This document shows positions 8,440-16,528 of a stretch of 49,977 nucleotides of DNA, piece after piece (the stretch's first letter is position 1; the number at the start of each line of letters is the position of its first letter). Below the pieces are notes generated by a model, which did no database searches, was not told where the DNA came from, and was given only the letters and a program-made list of their open reading frames with translations. A program made the position numbers and the translations under genes. The stretch lies in the NCBI GenBank assembly GCA_013151955.1, contig JAADHH010000129.1, forward strand, positions 9,672 through 59,648. The letters are read 5' to 3'. The DNA comes from Chloroflexota bacterium. Its GTDB lineage: Bacteria; Chloroflexota; Anaerolineae; Ardenticatenales; JAADHH01.

Positions 8440-9605
8440 GCCAATCCAAATGGATTTGGGGCCTGACCATTGGCGGTACACTGCTCCTGGTACTTGCTCC
8501 CCTTAAATTGCAATCACAGCCATACATCATGCACATCGCCATCGTGGCCTTCTTTTATGCGATCCTCGCCTCCAGTTGGTCACTCCTGGCCGGGTACGCC
8601 GGACAATTCTCCTTTGGACACATGGCTTTCATGGCCATTGGCGCCTATTCGACAGGGCTGTACGGCAAGTTCGTCCGCCTGACGACCGCACCGACTCACA
8701 TTTGCAAAGAAATCCCCCTGGGCAAATATTGGCTTGTGATCATGAACATATACGGCAACAATTGCCTGGAAGCAGGCAAAGCCAACATGCCGGTCGGCAC
8801 GCTCATCTACCGGCTGCCTGCGTTTCAGGGTATTATCCTGGGTGCCCTCATGGGAGGACTCTTTGGCCTGTTGGTCGGCGTGTTGGTTTTGCGCCTGCGT
8901 GCCGCCTACCTGGCCCTGTTCACCATCGGTTTCTCGGAGATCGTGCGCGTGGCACTCAACGCCGAGATCAAAGTCACCGACGGCCCAAACGGGTTGGAGT
9001 TGGCCCCCCTCTTTCCACGAGGTGTGCACATCCTGGGCTACTCCTTCGCGCCGACAGACAAATTGCCCCCTTACTACGTGATGCTCCTACTCTTCCTGCT
9101 CTCCATGGGCATCATGCACTGGCTGTCCATCTCGCGCTTTGGCCTATTCATCCGTTCCATCCGCGAGGATGAAGAGGCGGCGGCGGCGCTGGGCGTACAC
9201 ATCATCCGCTACAAAGTGCTCGTCTTCGTGATCACCAGCATGATCGCCGCGGCGGCCGGGGCGGTGGAGGCACACTACATCGGCGTGATTACACCGAACA
9301 TCCTCCTGATCTTACAGATGAGTTTGGTGATTGCCATGGCTGTCATCGGGGGACTGGAAAGCCTCCTGGGGGCCGCTATAGGGGCCATCATCATCGAATT
9401 TGCACTGGAATTCTTGCGGACGAGTTTCACCATCGGCAGCGTGACCGTGGACATGACCACCTGGCGGCTCGTTTTCTTCGGATTGCTCTTGATGATCACC
9501 TTGCGATTCTGGACGAGCGGACTGATTCACCCCCTCATCCAACGAGTGACACGAGCCGGCGTTGCCGAGGAAACCGTAGCCAAACGTAAGGCAGCAGAGG
9601 GATAA
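8436..9605 (+). CDS. livM: Branched-chain amino acid ABC transporter permease LivM
   Basis: 389 residues, polytopic. Family features visible: AFFYAILASSWSLLAGYAGQFSFGHMAFMAIGAYSTG near the N-terminus and the coupling loop SIREDEEAAAALGVHIIRYKVLVFVITSMIAAAAG near residue 250. About 50 extra residues with two cysteines (about 90 and 110) are inserted between the first helices (residues 80-130), which is longer than typical LivM loops. It pairs with LivH in the membrane and starts inside the livH stop codon; livG begins 2 bp after its end. Confidence 0.9.
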   Translation: MSQSKWIWGLTIGGTLLLVLAPLKLQSQPYIMHIAIVAFFYAILASSWSLLAGYAGQFSFGHMAFMAIGAYSTGLYGKFVRLTTAPTHICKEIPLGKYWLVIMNIYGNNCLEAGKANMPVGTLIYRLPAFQGIILGALMGGLFGLLVGVLVLRLRAAYLALFTIGFSEIVRVALNAEIKVTDGPNGLELAPLFPRGVHILGYSFAPTDKLPPYYVMLLLFLLSMGIMHWLSISRFGLFIRSIREDEEAAAALGVHIIRYKVLVFVITSMIAAAAGAVEAHYIGVITPNILLILQMSLVIAMAVIGGLESLLGAAIGAIIIEFALEFLRTSFTIGSVTVDMTTWRLVFFGLLLMITLRFWTSGLIHPLIQRVTRAGVAEETVAKRKAAEG

Positions 9606-9607
9606 AA

Positions 9608-10390
9608 ATGATCGAACTGGACGTCAACAACATCAGCAAGAATTTTGGAGGCTTACAAGCGCTGAATAGCGTCACCTTTCAAATACGGGGGCCAGAACTT
9701 GTCGGCCTGATCGGGCCGAACGGGGCCGGCAAAACCACCCTCACGAACATCCTGGACGGCGCCATCAAGCCGTCCAGGGGCACGGTCTATCTGAATAGCC
9801 GGCGCATCGACACCTTGCCACCCTACCAGGTGGCACGCTGCGGTTTGGGACGCACCTTCCAGGTGACCCGGGCCTTCCGCCGCATGACCGTCCTGGAGAA
9901 CTTGATGGTGCCGGCTCTGGCCATGCACCCCACGGCACGCCAACGCGATTTTCGTGACAAAGCCATGACGGTGTTAGAATTCCTGACCATTGAACACCTG
10001 GCAAACGATTACGGCCGCTCACTCTCCGGGGGGCAGCAGAAACTGTTGGAATTGGGCCGCCTCTTGATGCTCGATCCCGACATCATCATCCTCGATGAGC
10101 CCTTTGCCGGTGTCCACCCCAAGCTCATGGAAATCATCTACGAGTACATCACCACGGTCAACGCGCAAGGCAAAGCCTTCATCATCATCAGTCACGACAT
10201 GGATACAATCTTCACCTTGAGCCAGCGGCTGCTGGTATTGAATTTCGGCGAATTGATTGCCGATGGTGCCCCGGACGTGGTGCGTCACGATCCGGCCGTC
10301 ATCGAGGCCTATCTTGGGGAAGAAGAACCCCCGGAGGCTATGGAAGAAACCTATTTGGGTAAGACGGAGGGGGATTCAAAAGATGCTTGA
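9608..10390 (+). CDS. livG: Branched-chain amino acid ABC transporter ATP-binding protein LivG
   Basis: 260 residues. Walker A GPNGAGKTTL (about 36-45), the signature LSGGQQKLLELGR, Walker B IIILDEPFAG and switch His in IISHDMD are all present, so it should be an active ATPase. The short C-terminal tail (GEEEPPEAMEETYLGKTEG) is acidic. It sits 2 bp behind livM and overlaps livF by 8 bp. It powers the LivHM channel together with LivF. Confidence 0.9.
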   Translation: MIELDVNNISKNFGGLQALNSVTFQIRGPELVGLIGPNGAGKTTLTNILDGAIKPSRGTVYLNSRRIDTLPPYQVARCGLGRTFQVTRAFRRMTVLENLMVPALAMHPTARQRDFRDKAMTVLEFLTIEHLANDYGRSLSGGQQKLLELGRLLMLDPDIIILDEPFAGVHPKLMEIIYEYITTVNAQGKAFIIISHDMDTIFTLSQRLLVLNFGELIADGAPDVVRHDPAVIEAYLGEEEPPEAMEETYLGKTEGDSKDA

Positions 10391-11084
10391 GGTAAAGGAC
10401 CTATTCGTCGGCTATTACAAAGACTTGAATATCCTGCAAGGCATTTCGGTCAAAGCGGAAAAAGGAAAGATTACCGCGATTCTGGGGGCCAACGGGGTGG
10501 GCAAATCAACCATGCTAAAAGCCATCTACGGCTTTCTGAAGCCCAACTCGGGAGAGATTCTGCTGGATGAGAAAAGCATCGAGGGAGTCCCGACCTACCA
10601 GTTGATCCGGCGGGGGCTTTCGTACATTCCGCAGCATCCGGGGATATTCCGCTGGATGACGGTAGAAGAGAACTTGGAATTGGGGGCCTGGACATTCCGC
10701 AACGACAAGTCGCGCATCAAACGTAGGCTGGAGGAGAACTATGCGCGTTTCCCCGTCTTGCGAGACCGGCGGCATTCAAAAGCCGGTGAGCTTTCGGGCG
10801 GCATGCAACGCATGGTTGAGCTGGGCCGTACTTTGATGACCGGCCCCACGGTCATCCTGGTTGATGAACCGACAGCGGGACTTGCCAAACTGCTCTCCGC
10901 AGAAGTCTACCAAATGCTGGTAGACCTGCGAGACCAAGAGGGTATGACCATTCTCCTGGTCGATCAGGAAATTCGGCAAGCCCTCAAGATCGCCGATTAC
11001 GTATACGTTCTGGAATTAGGCCGCAACAAATTCGAAGGCCCGGTCGAAGCGTTCCAAGACCTCAAGAAAGCCTTTTGGGCCTAA
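10383..11084 (+). CDS. livF: Branched-chain amino acid ABC transporter ATP-binding protein LivF
   Basis: The start is placed at ATG 10383 (MLEVKDLFVGYY), where LivF homology begins. An upstream in-frame extension from 10257 lies inside livG and is not needed. 233 residues: Walker A GANGVGKST (about 35-43), signature LSGGMQRMVELGR, Walker B VILVDEPTAG. The usual switch His is replaced by Gln in LLVDQEI, which is normal for LivF. It overlaps the end of livG by 8 bp and closes the transporter operon. Confidence 0.9.
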   Translation: MLEVKDLFVGYYKDLNILQGISVKAEKGKITAILGANGVGKSTMLKAIYGFLKPNSGEILLDEKSIEGVPTYQLIRRGLSYIPQHPGIFRWMTVEENLELGAWTFRNDKSRIKRRLEENYARFPVLRDRRHSKAGELSGGMQRMVELGRTLMTGPTVILVDEPTAGLAKLLSAEVYQMLVDLRDQEGMTILLVDQEIRQALKIADYVYVLELGRNKFEGPVEAFQDLKKAFWA

Positions 11085-11136
11085 TATAATTATGAACCGG
11101 ACACTGGCGTATCTTGTTTTTGCCACGGAAAAATCA

Positions 11137-11181
11137 GCAAGCATAGATGGAAATCTGTGGAAATCCGTGCAATCCGTGGCT
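11137..11181. repeat. Degenerate AATCCGTG words
   Basis: Short related words (GGAAATCTGTG, GAAATCCGTG, CAATCCGTG) in tandem. The same kind of tract is seen at about 42700-42775, between the B12 subunit and the mutase. The whole 212 bp gap 11085-11296 has no gene; it holds this tract, a hairpin at 11187-11203 and a GC-rich inverted repeat (CAGCCCCG 11270-11277 / CGGGGCTG 11282-11289). Confidence 0.4.
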
Positions 11182-11186
11182 GAAAA

Positions 11187-11203
11187 GGCCGTGTTATACG
11201 GCC
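11187..11203 (+). terminator. Small hairpin downstream of livF
   Basis: GGCCGT (11187-11192), loop GTTAT, ACGGCC (11198-11203), then an A/T-rich stretch with TTTT a few bases on. A plausible but weak terminator for the liv operon. Confidence 0.35.
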
Positions 11204-11296
11204 GAAATGATTTTCGCCAGACTCCAGTTATGAATAGCTCCCTCCTGAAATAGGGATTCCAGCCCCGCGTTTGGCACAGGCCGGGGCTGTGACGGT

Positions 11297-11325
11297 TTGT
11301 GTTTCCAGGCGTGTTATTGTATAAT
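11297..11325 (+). promoter_or_regulatory. Promoter of the lasso-peptide cluster
   Basis: TTGTGT (11297-11302), 17 bp spacer, and a perfect TATAAT (11320-11325). It lies just upstream of the kinase gene. A TTG codon at 11297 would open the reading frame inside this promoter, which is the main argument for a later start of the kinase. Confidence 0.6.
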
Positions 11326-11350
11326 TAGGAAGGCTTGGTCTCGGGCGCAC

Positions 11351-12385
11351 GTGCTGCTCGGGCAACGACTGTCTCAGTTTGGTTGGCACACAACCCAAAG
11401 CGAGCGGCCTCTTGCGACCAGGTCGGAAGGCGCGCAAGGGCAACTATCTCATCGGAGGGCAATTCCAATCGCGCCGTACACATTCACATACAAGGCCTTC
11501 GGCCTTACCCTATCTTCGGCACTCGCCCTGCCGGAGTTGTTGCCCACAACCGGTGCCACGGACGTCCACATCTACGAAGGCGCGGCACCTCCGGCACTGG
11601 ATAGCCCCAACCTGCGCAAGATCTTCTACCAGGCGAACAAAAACCGTTGGCTGATGACGGCCGAGCACATCGCCGGCGCGCGCTTCCTGGTGCGCGAGGG
11701 GCGGGAAATCGTGGTGGAACGCACCAGCGCAGACCACGACGACGTGTTGCGCCTCTTTCTGCTCGGCTCCTGTATGGGCGCGCTCCTTTTCCAGCGGGGA
11801 ACGGTTCCGTTGCACGGAACGGCGGTGGCCACAAAGCGGGGAGCGGTCGTCATCGCCGGCGGGATTGGCGCCGGCAAGTCTACCCTGGCCCTGACCCTGC
11901 ATCAGCGCGGCTATCCCATCCTCGCCGACGACATCAGCGCTGTGAACCGGCGAACGGACGGCACGCCTGTCATCGAATCTGGCTTCCCCCGCCTGAAACT
12001 GTGGGCCGACACCTGCCGGCGATTCGCCATCGAGACCGACGACCTACCCCGCATCCGACCGGAGTTGGAGAAGTTTCACTATCCCCTGAAGAAGGGTGCC
12101 TTTTGTGCCGAACCCCAGCCGTTGCGGGCTGTGTATCTCCTCTCACCGACGGGCAGCGTGACGCGCCCCGCGTTTGAGCCGCTCACAGGTGTCGCCAAGA
12201 TGAAAGAGTTGCAAGCCCAACTGTACAAGATTCCGTTCCGCGAAGCGCGACAGACCTGGCCTCGACTTTTCGCCGATGTAGGTGCCCTCGCCCGTCACAC
12301 GCGTGTCTGCCTTGTCGAACGCCCCAAGAACGGCTTCTTGCTCAATGAGCTGGCCGACCTGATCGAACAGGACCTGGCCCAATGA
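11351..12385 (+). CDS. HPr-kinase/phosphorylase-like kinase of a lasso-peptide cluster (K protein)
   Basis: The open frame could begin at TTG 11297 (inside the promoter), GTG 11351 (used here), or even ATC 11468, which lies 8 nt after a GGAGGG; homology begins only around APYTFTYKAFGL. With the 11351 start it has 344 residues. The core resembles the C-terminal kinase domain of HprK: HGTAVATKRGAVVIAGG, Walker A GGIGAGKS (170-177), then LADDISAVN with the paired Asp. Family knowledge: related kinases in lasso clusters (PadeK of paeninodin, ThcoK) phosphorylate the C-terminal Ser of the precursor. The precursor here ends in three Ser, which fits. It overlaps the sulfotransferase by 4 bp (ATGA). 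Confidence 0.8.
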   Translation: MLLGQRLSQFGWHTTQSERPLATRSEGAQGQLSHRRAIPIAPYTFTYKAFGLTLSSALALPELLPTTGATDVHIYEGAAPPALDSPNLRKIFYQANKNRWLMTAEHIAGARFLVREGREIVVERTSADHDDVLRLFLLGSCMGALLFQRGTVPLHGTAVATKRGAVVIAGGIGAGKSTLALTLHQRGYPILADDISAVNRRTDGTPVIESGFPRLKLWADTCRRFAIETDDLPRIRPELEKFHYPLKKGAFCAEPQPLRAVYLLSPTGSVTRPAFEPLTGVAKMKELQAQLYKIPFREARQTWPRLFADVGALARHTRVCLVERPKNGFLLNELADLIEQDLAQ

Positions 12386-13263
12386 GCATCATCTGGCTGG
12401 CCTCGTACCCCAAATCGGGCAACACCTGGCTGCGGGCCTTCTTGAGCAACTATCTGCGCGACGGCGATGAACCGGCAAATATCAACGAGCTGGAGAAGAT
12501 GGGCATTGCCAGCAGCCACAGCCTGTTTGAACGCTACGCCGGCGTGGAATCGTCGGATCTGACGGCGGACGAGATTGACACCTGCCGCCCGGAGGTCTAC
12601 CGAATGTTGGCCGCGGCGAACGAGGATGTCCACTTCGTCAAAGTGCATGACGCCTACACCTTTCTGCCGGATGGCCGGCCCTTGTTTCCGGCGCAGGCGA
12701 CACAGGGAGCCGTCTACATCGCCCGCAACCCGCTGGACGTGGCCGTTTCCATGCGGCATCACATGAACGACACGCACATCGACAAGACCATCGCCCGCAT
12801 GGCCAATCCCCAGGCGACGCTGGCTGCCTCTGTCAAGTGTGGCAACAACCAGTTCCGCCAGAAGCTGCTCACCTGGAGCGAGCACGTACGCAGTTGGCTA
12901 GACGCATCCAAACCGTTTCCGGTACACCTGGTGCGCTACGAGGATATGCAACAGGACCCGCGCATCGCGTTCGCGCAGGTGGTGGCCTTCGCCGGCCTGC
13001 CCGTGAACGATGTCCGGCTGGCAAAGGCCATCCGCTTCTCGCGGTTCGAAGTGTTGCAACAACAGGAGGCCGAACAGGGTTTCAGGGAACAACCGGGGAA
13101 CCATGCGACGTTCTTCCGGCAAGGGCAGGCCGGTGGCTGGCGCGAGGTGCTAACCAACGAACAGGTGACGCGAATCGTGTCGGCCCACAGGGACGTGATG
13201 CGCCGGTTTGGTTATTTGCCGGAGGGGGCAGGAGACGACTCCGGAATGATGAATGATGAGTAG
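12382..13263 (+). CDS. PAPS-dependent sulfotransferase
   Basis: 293 residues. The 5'-phosphosulfate loop YPKSGNTWLR is at residues 9-18, the 3'-phosphate motif ARNPLDVAVS at about 114-123, and a GxxGGW-type motif (QAGGWREVLT) near residue 250. These three motifs define the cytosolic sulfotransferase fold (PF00685), which moves a sulfonate from PAPS to a hydroxyl or amine. It begins inside the stop codon of the kinase, so it belongs to the same operon. Candidate targets in the predicted peptide are one Tyr (Tyr45 of the precursor) and several Ser/Thr; this target is inference. The C-terminal residues run into an 8 bp tandem repeat. Confidence 0.85.
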   Translation: MSIIWLASYPKSGNTWLRAFLSNYLRDGDEPANINELEKMGIASSHSLFERYAGVESSDLTADEIDTCRPEVYRMLAAANEDVHFVKVHDAYTFLPDGRPLFPAQATQGAVYIARNPLDVAVSMRHHMNDTHIDKTIARMANPQATLAASVKCGNNQFRQKLLTWSEHVRSWLDASKPFPVHLVRYEDMQQDPRIAFAQVVAFAGLPVNDVRLAKAIRFSRFEVLQQQEAEQGFREQPGNHATFFRQGQAGGWREVLTNEQVTRIVSAHRDVMRRFGYLPEGAGDDSGMMNDE

Positions 13264-13302
13264 GGAGTAAGGGAGTAAGGGAGTAAGGGAGTAAGGGAGT
13301 AA
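13263..13302. repeat. Five tandem GGGAGTAA repeats
   Basis: Five exact 8 bp copies start on the last base of the sulfotransferase stop codon. Copy number could vary between strains through slippage. Confidence 0.8.
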
Positions 13303-13343
13303 GAAGTAGGGGGGGCACGGCGGAGTTGGCGAATAGGCGAATG

Positions 13344-13435
13344 GCCTGAGACGTAGAGACGTGAGACGTGCGTAATTGCGTACTGCGTACTTCATGAAAC
13401 GTGAAGACGTGTGAACGCAGTACGCAACAATCCAA
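13344..13435. repeat. Loose heptamer tract inside the lasso cluster
   Basis: Words such as CCTGAGACGTAGAGACGTGAGACG, GCGTAATT, GCGTACT, CGTGAAGACG fill the gap between the sulfotransferase and B1. It is the same vocabulary as the full heptamer modules. No gene is seen between 13264 and 13480. Confidence 0.5.
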
Positions 13436-13480
13436 AATCACAAACCCAAAATCTAAAATCGGAAGAGCGAAGGAGCGCAC

Positions 13481-13777
13481 ATGACCACACCCAATTCGAT
13501 AGACCTGCACACCACCGTCGTACAGGCAGATGGCCTGCTGGCCAGCGACATTGACGACGAAGTCGTGCTGCTCAACCTGGAAACAGACAAGTATTTCGGC
13601 ATGGACCCGGTCAGCGCGCGAATCTGGAGCCTGCTGGCCCAGCCGCACCTCCTCACAACTGTGTGCAACAGGCTGCTGGACGAGTTTGACGTGGACCGTG
13701 AGGCCTGCGAGCAGGACGTCTTGGAATTTGTGCAAAAACTGGCCGATGCGAAACTGGTTCAGATCGCTCCGGCGTAG
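13481..13777 (+). CDS. Lasso-peptide B1 protein (PqqD-like RiPP recognition element)
   Basis: 98 residues with the PqqD/RRE pattern: ASDIDDEVVLLNLETDKYFGMDPVSARIWSLLAQP, then a helical C-terminal half (LLDEFDVDREACEQDVLEFVQKLADAKLV). In lasso clusters B1 binds the leader of precursor A and delivers it to B2 and C. It sits directly before B2 and overlaps it by about 32 bp if B2 starts at ATG 13746. No Cys-rich or enzymatic motif is present, as expected for a standalone RRE. Confidence 0.88.
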   Translation: MTTPNSIDLHTTVVQADGLLASDIDDEVVLLNLETDKYFGMDPVSARIWSLLAQPHLLTTVCNRLLDEFDVDREACEQDVLEFVQKLADAKLVQIAPA

Positions 13778-14201
13778 GCTGCGTACGCTGCGGCAGCTCT
13801 CCTGGGCCGACCGCTTGCTACTGGCCGAGGCGCTGGTTATGCTCGGGCTGGCACGGCTGGCGGTCGTGGCCCTGCCGTTCCGGTGGATTGCCGCGCGTTT
13901 GGATGCCGCGCATTCGCCGACTGCGCGGGTGGATCGCAGCAAAGCCCGGCGGGTGGGAGTGGCGATCCGCCGCGTAGCGCGCATCACCCCCTGGCGCAGC
14001 AAGTGCCTGGAGCAAGCAGTCGCCGGCTATTGGATGCTGCGCCGCCGCGACCTACCCGGCGTGCTGCATCTGGGCGTGGCCAAAGAGGACGAGGTCATGG
14101 AAGCCCATGCCTGGCTGCATTGCGGCAACCAGATCATCACCGGCGGTCAGGACGTGCAGCGCTTCAGCGTGGTGGCTCGTTTCGGGGAGAGGGGCAGATG
14201 A
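13746..14201 (+). CDS. Lasso-peptide B2 leader peptidase (transglutaminase-like cysteine protease)
   Basis: 151 residues from ATG 13746; the frame stays open further upstream over B1, but homology starts near LSWADRLLLAEAL. An N-terminal Leu/Ala-rich helical region is followed by the protease core: SKCLEQAVAGYWMLRRR with the likely nucleophile Cys87, and EAHAWLHCG with the likely His121. These fit the Transglut_core3 family (PF13471) that cuts the leader from the core. The third acid of the triad is not obvious by motif. The last 4 bp overlap the cyclase start (ATGA). Confidence 0.85.
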   Translation: MRNWFRSLRRRLRTLRQLSWADRLLLAEALVMLGLARLAVVALPFRWIAARLDAAHSPTARVDRSKARRVGVAIRRVARITPWRSKCLEQAVAGYWMLRRRDLPGVLHLGVAKEDEVMEAHAWLHCGNQIITGGQDVQRFSVVARFGERGR

Positions 14202-16102
14202 GCGGCATCTTTGGTCTCTTCAACAAAGACGGCGCGCCGGTGGAGCCGGCCACGCTGGAAACCATGCGCGCAGCCATGGCCTACTGGGGGCCGGATGGCA
14301 GCGGCCTGTGGTGCGAGGGCCCTTGCGGCCTGGGCCAGTTGCTGCTCTACAACACGCCGGAAGCACTGCACGAACGCCTGCCCCAAGTGGTGGACGGCGG
14401 CCGGCTGGCCATCACCGCCGAGGCGCGGCTGGACAACCGCGACGAACTGTGCGACCGCTTCGCCATTCCCGCGGCCGAGCGCCACGCCACGTCGGACGGC
14501 GATCTGATCCTGGAAGCCTACCGCCGCTGGGGCGAGGACGCGCCCAACCACCTCTTTGGTGACTGGTCTTTCGCAGTGTGGGACGCCCGCGAACGCCGCC
14601 TCTTCCTGGCCCGAGACCACCACGGCATTACCGCCCTGTACACCGTGGACACGCCCCGCTTCTTCGCCTTTGCTTCCAGCCAAAAGGCTTTGCTGGCCAT
14701 GCCCGATGTCCCGCGACGGTTGAACGAATTGAAATTCGCCCAGCGCCTGGTCTACTGGGAAGGCGATCCGCAGGAGACACTCTTCCAGGGAATCCGGCAC
14801 CTGCTGCCCGCGCACACGCTGGCCGTCACACCACAGAGCAGCGAGAGACGGCGCTACTGGCGACTGGAGGATGCGCCCGAGGTGCGGCTGCCGACCGAGG
14901 AAGCCTACGCGGAGGGCTTGTGGGAGGTGCTGGAACGCACCGTGCGCAGTCAGATGCGCAGCCACCGGCACGTGGGCCTCTCCCTGAGCGGCGGGCTCGA
15001 TTCTGGCGGGTTGGCAGCCATCGCCGCCCCCATCCTGGCCGAACAGGAAAAGCCACTCTTCACCTACACTGCCATCCCCATGAGCGAGCAGACCGTGCCC
15101 ACCGGCGCCCGCGTGGCCGACGAATCGCCATGGGCGCGAGCCACTGTGGGCCACGTGGGCAACATCCGCGACCACTACCTAGACTTCGCCCAGACCGGTC
15201 CCGTGGAGGCCGTCCAGCAGGTACTAGAGATTCTGGATACGCCGACCATGGCTTGGGGCAACGCTCCCTGGCTGCTGGGCATACGCGAACTGGCCCGAGA
15301 ACAGGACGTGGGCACGATGCTGAACGGCTTCATGGGCAACGCCACTGCCAGTTGGCGGGGACAGCTCCGTTCGCAATCGTGGCCCAGCCTGCTGCGTTAC
15401 GGGCGCTGGAAAGGAGGACTGCGCGACAAGTTGCTGCCCTACGTACCCTACGGCCTTGTGCGGCAGGTCCGGCACTGGCGCTTTGGGCGGGAGTACTGGC
15501 AGACCCGCTCTGCGATCCACCCGGAGTTTGCCCGGCGAATGCGATTGGCCGAGCGCATCGCCGCCGCAGACCATGATCTCACCTTTTGGCTGCCGCGGCA
15601 ACAGTGGCTTTCCGCTCGCGAACAACGTCTGTCCATCATCAAACCGGAGGGATGGCGGGGCGGGGCACAGCAGGCGGCCATTTCCGCCTGGTACGGCCTG
15701 GAAACCCGTGTGCCCCTGGCGGACGCCCGCCTGATGGCCTACTGCTTGGGCATCCCCGACCGCCACTTCTACAACGGCATGGCGCGGGGATTGTACCGCC
15801 GGGCCTTGGCCGGCCGGTTGCCCGAGGAGGTGTTGGGGAACGACCGCCGTGGCTTTCAGGGCGCCGACTTTGTGGCCCGCATACGCGCCCACCGCGCCGA
15901 AGTGGAACGGACGCTGGCCCTCGTGCAATCCGAGCCGGCGGTGACCGCCTACGTGGATACGACGCGGCTGCAGGCGGTGTGGGCCGGCGTGTCCAGTGCG
16001 GGTGTAACCGACCACGACACCTGGATGGCGACGCGCCTGCTCATACACGGCCTGGCTTGCAGCCTGTTCCTGTGCCGAATGACAGAAGGAGGTGATGCCT
16101 AG
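14198..16102 (+). CDS. Lasso-peptide C protein (asparagine-synthetase-like macrolactam synthetase)
   Basis: 634 residues. The N-terminus MSGIFGLFNKDG is the class II glutaminase-like domain of asparagine synthetase B but with Ser in place of the catalytic Cys2, as in lasso cyclases, which do not use glutamine. The ATP-pyrophosphatase motif SGGLDS is at residues 264-269. Family role: adenylate the Asp/Glu side chain of the core peptide and close the isopeptide bond with the new N-terminus. It starts inside the B2 stop codon. The precursor gene follows 191 bp later. Confidence 0.9.
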   Translation: MSGIFGLFNKDGAPVEPATLETMRAAMAYWGPDGSGLWCEGPCGLGQLLLYNTPEALHERLPQVVDGGRLAITAEARLDNRDELCDRFAIPAAERHATSDGDLILEAYRRWGEDAPNHLFGDWSFAVWDARERRLFLARDHHGITALYTVDTPRFFAFASSQKALLAMPDVPRRLNELKFAQRLVYWEGDPQETLFQGIRHLLPAHTLAVTPQSSERRRYWRLEDAPEVRLPTEEAYAEGLWEVLERTVRSQMRSHRHVGLSLSGGLDSGGLAAIAAPILAEQEKPLFTYTAIPMSEQTVPTGARVADESPWARATVGHVGNIRDHYLDFAQTGPVEAVQQVLEILDTPTMAWGNAPWLLGIRELAREQDVGTMLNGFMGNATASWRGQLRSQSWPSLLRYGRWKGGLRDKLLPYVPYGLVRQVRHWRFGREYWQTRSAIHPEFARRMRLAERIAAADHDLTFWLPRQQWLSAREQRLSIIKPEGWRGGAQQAAISAWYGLETRVPLADARLMAYCLGIPDRHFYNGMARGLYRRALAGRLPEEVLGNDRRGFQGADFVARIRAHRAEVERTLALVQSEPAVTAYVDTTRLQAVWAGVSSAGVTDHDTWMATRLLIHGLACSLFLCRMTEGGDA

Positions 16103-16293
16103 GACAAGAGATGGGCATAGGACGGATTCGTCCCCCTCCGTCTCCTCCCGCTGGGGGGAGTGATTCGGGCGAAAAGCCTAAACGTGAAGAGGGCAGTACT
16201 CGTCCGCGGACGGGCGAGACACAAAATGTGAGGCAACCTAACGTAGGGTGCATGGCCATGCGCCTACCACCGAAAGGAGAATGTAGGATAACC

Positions 16294-16446
16294 ATGAAGA
16301 CATCTACCAACGAGAACGAGCGACGACCCGAGGAAAAGACCCCACCCAAGAAGGCATGGCGCAAGCCCGCCCTAGCGGAAATCGATCTTGAAGATACGGA
16401 GACGGGGATCCACACTGGCAGCGACTACTCTGCCTCCTCTTCGTGA
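16294..16446 (+). CDS. Lasso-peptide precursor (A), Ser-rich C-terminus
   Basis: 50 residues, ATG preceded by AGGAG and AGGA (16275-16288). An upstream in-frame ATG at 16111 would give 111 residues but the added part is Pro/Gly/Arg-rich and unlike a leader. The leader has KKAWRKPALAEIDLEDTE: W22, P25 and L27 match the YxxPxL recognition pattern with Trp for Tyr. If Thr35 is the conserved Thr at -2, the core is TGIHTGSDYSASSS with Asp44 at ring position 8. If the core begins with Gly38, Asp44 is position 7. Asp44 is the only acidic residue in either core. The three terminal Ser suit C-terminal phosphorylation by the cluster's kinase. Core length would be 13-14, short for the class. Confidence 0.8.
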   Translation: MKTSTNENERRPEEKTPPKKAWRKPALAEIDLEDTETGIHTGSDYSASSS

Positions 16447-16528
16447 CTGCCGCTGGGGCAGGCACGTTCGTGCGCGGGAGAGGCACACAGAGGAGGCGCT
16501 TGTACCCGACGGGAAGTAATGAACCTGT

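Noticed and set aside
7198-11084. liv operon as the lasso exporter
   Set aside because: Sequence motifs are those of an importer (LivH/M/G/F with LivJ). A terminator-like hairpin and a separate promoter divide it from the lasso genes.
14147-15175. 342-codon open frame on the minus strand over the cyclase
   Set aside because: Shadow of the lasso C gene; no start signal and no domain.
16111-16293. 61-residue N-terminal extension of the lasso precursor
   Set aside because: Pro/Gly/Arg-rich and unlike a leader. The internal ATG at 16294 has its own ribosome-binding site and gives a normal-sized precursor.
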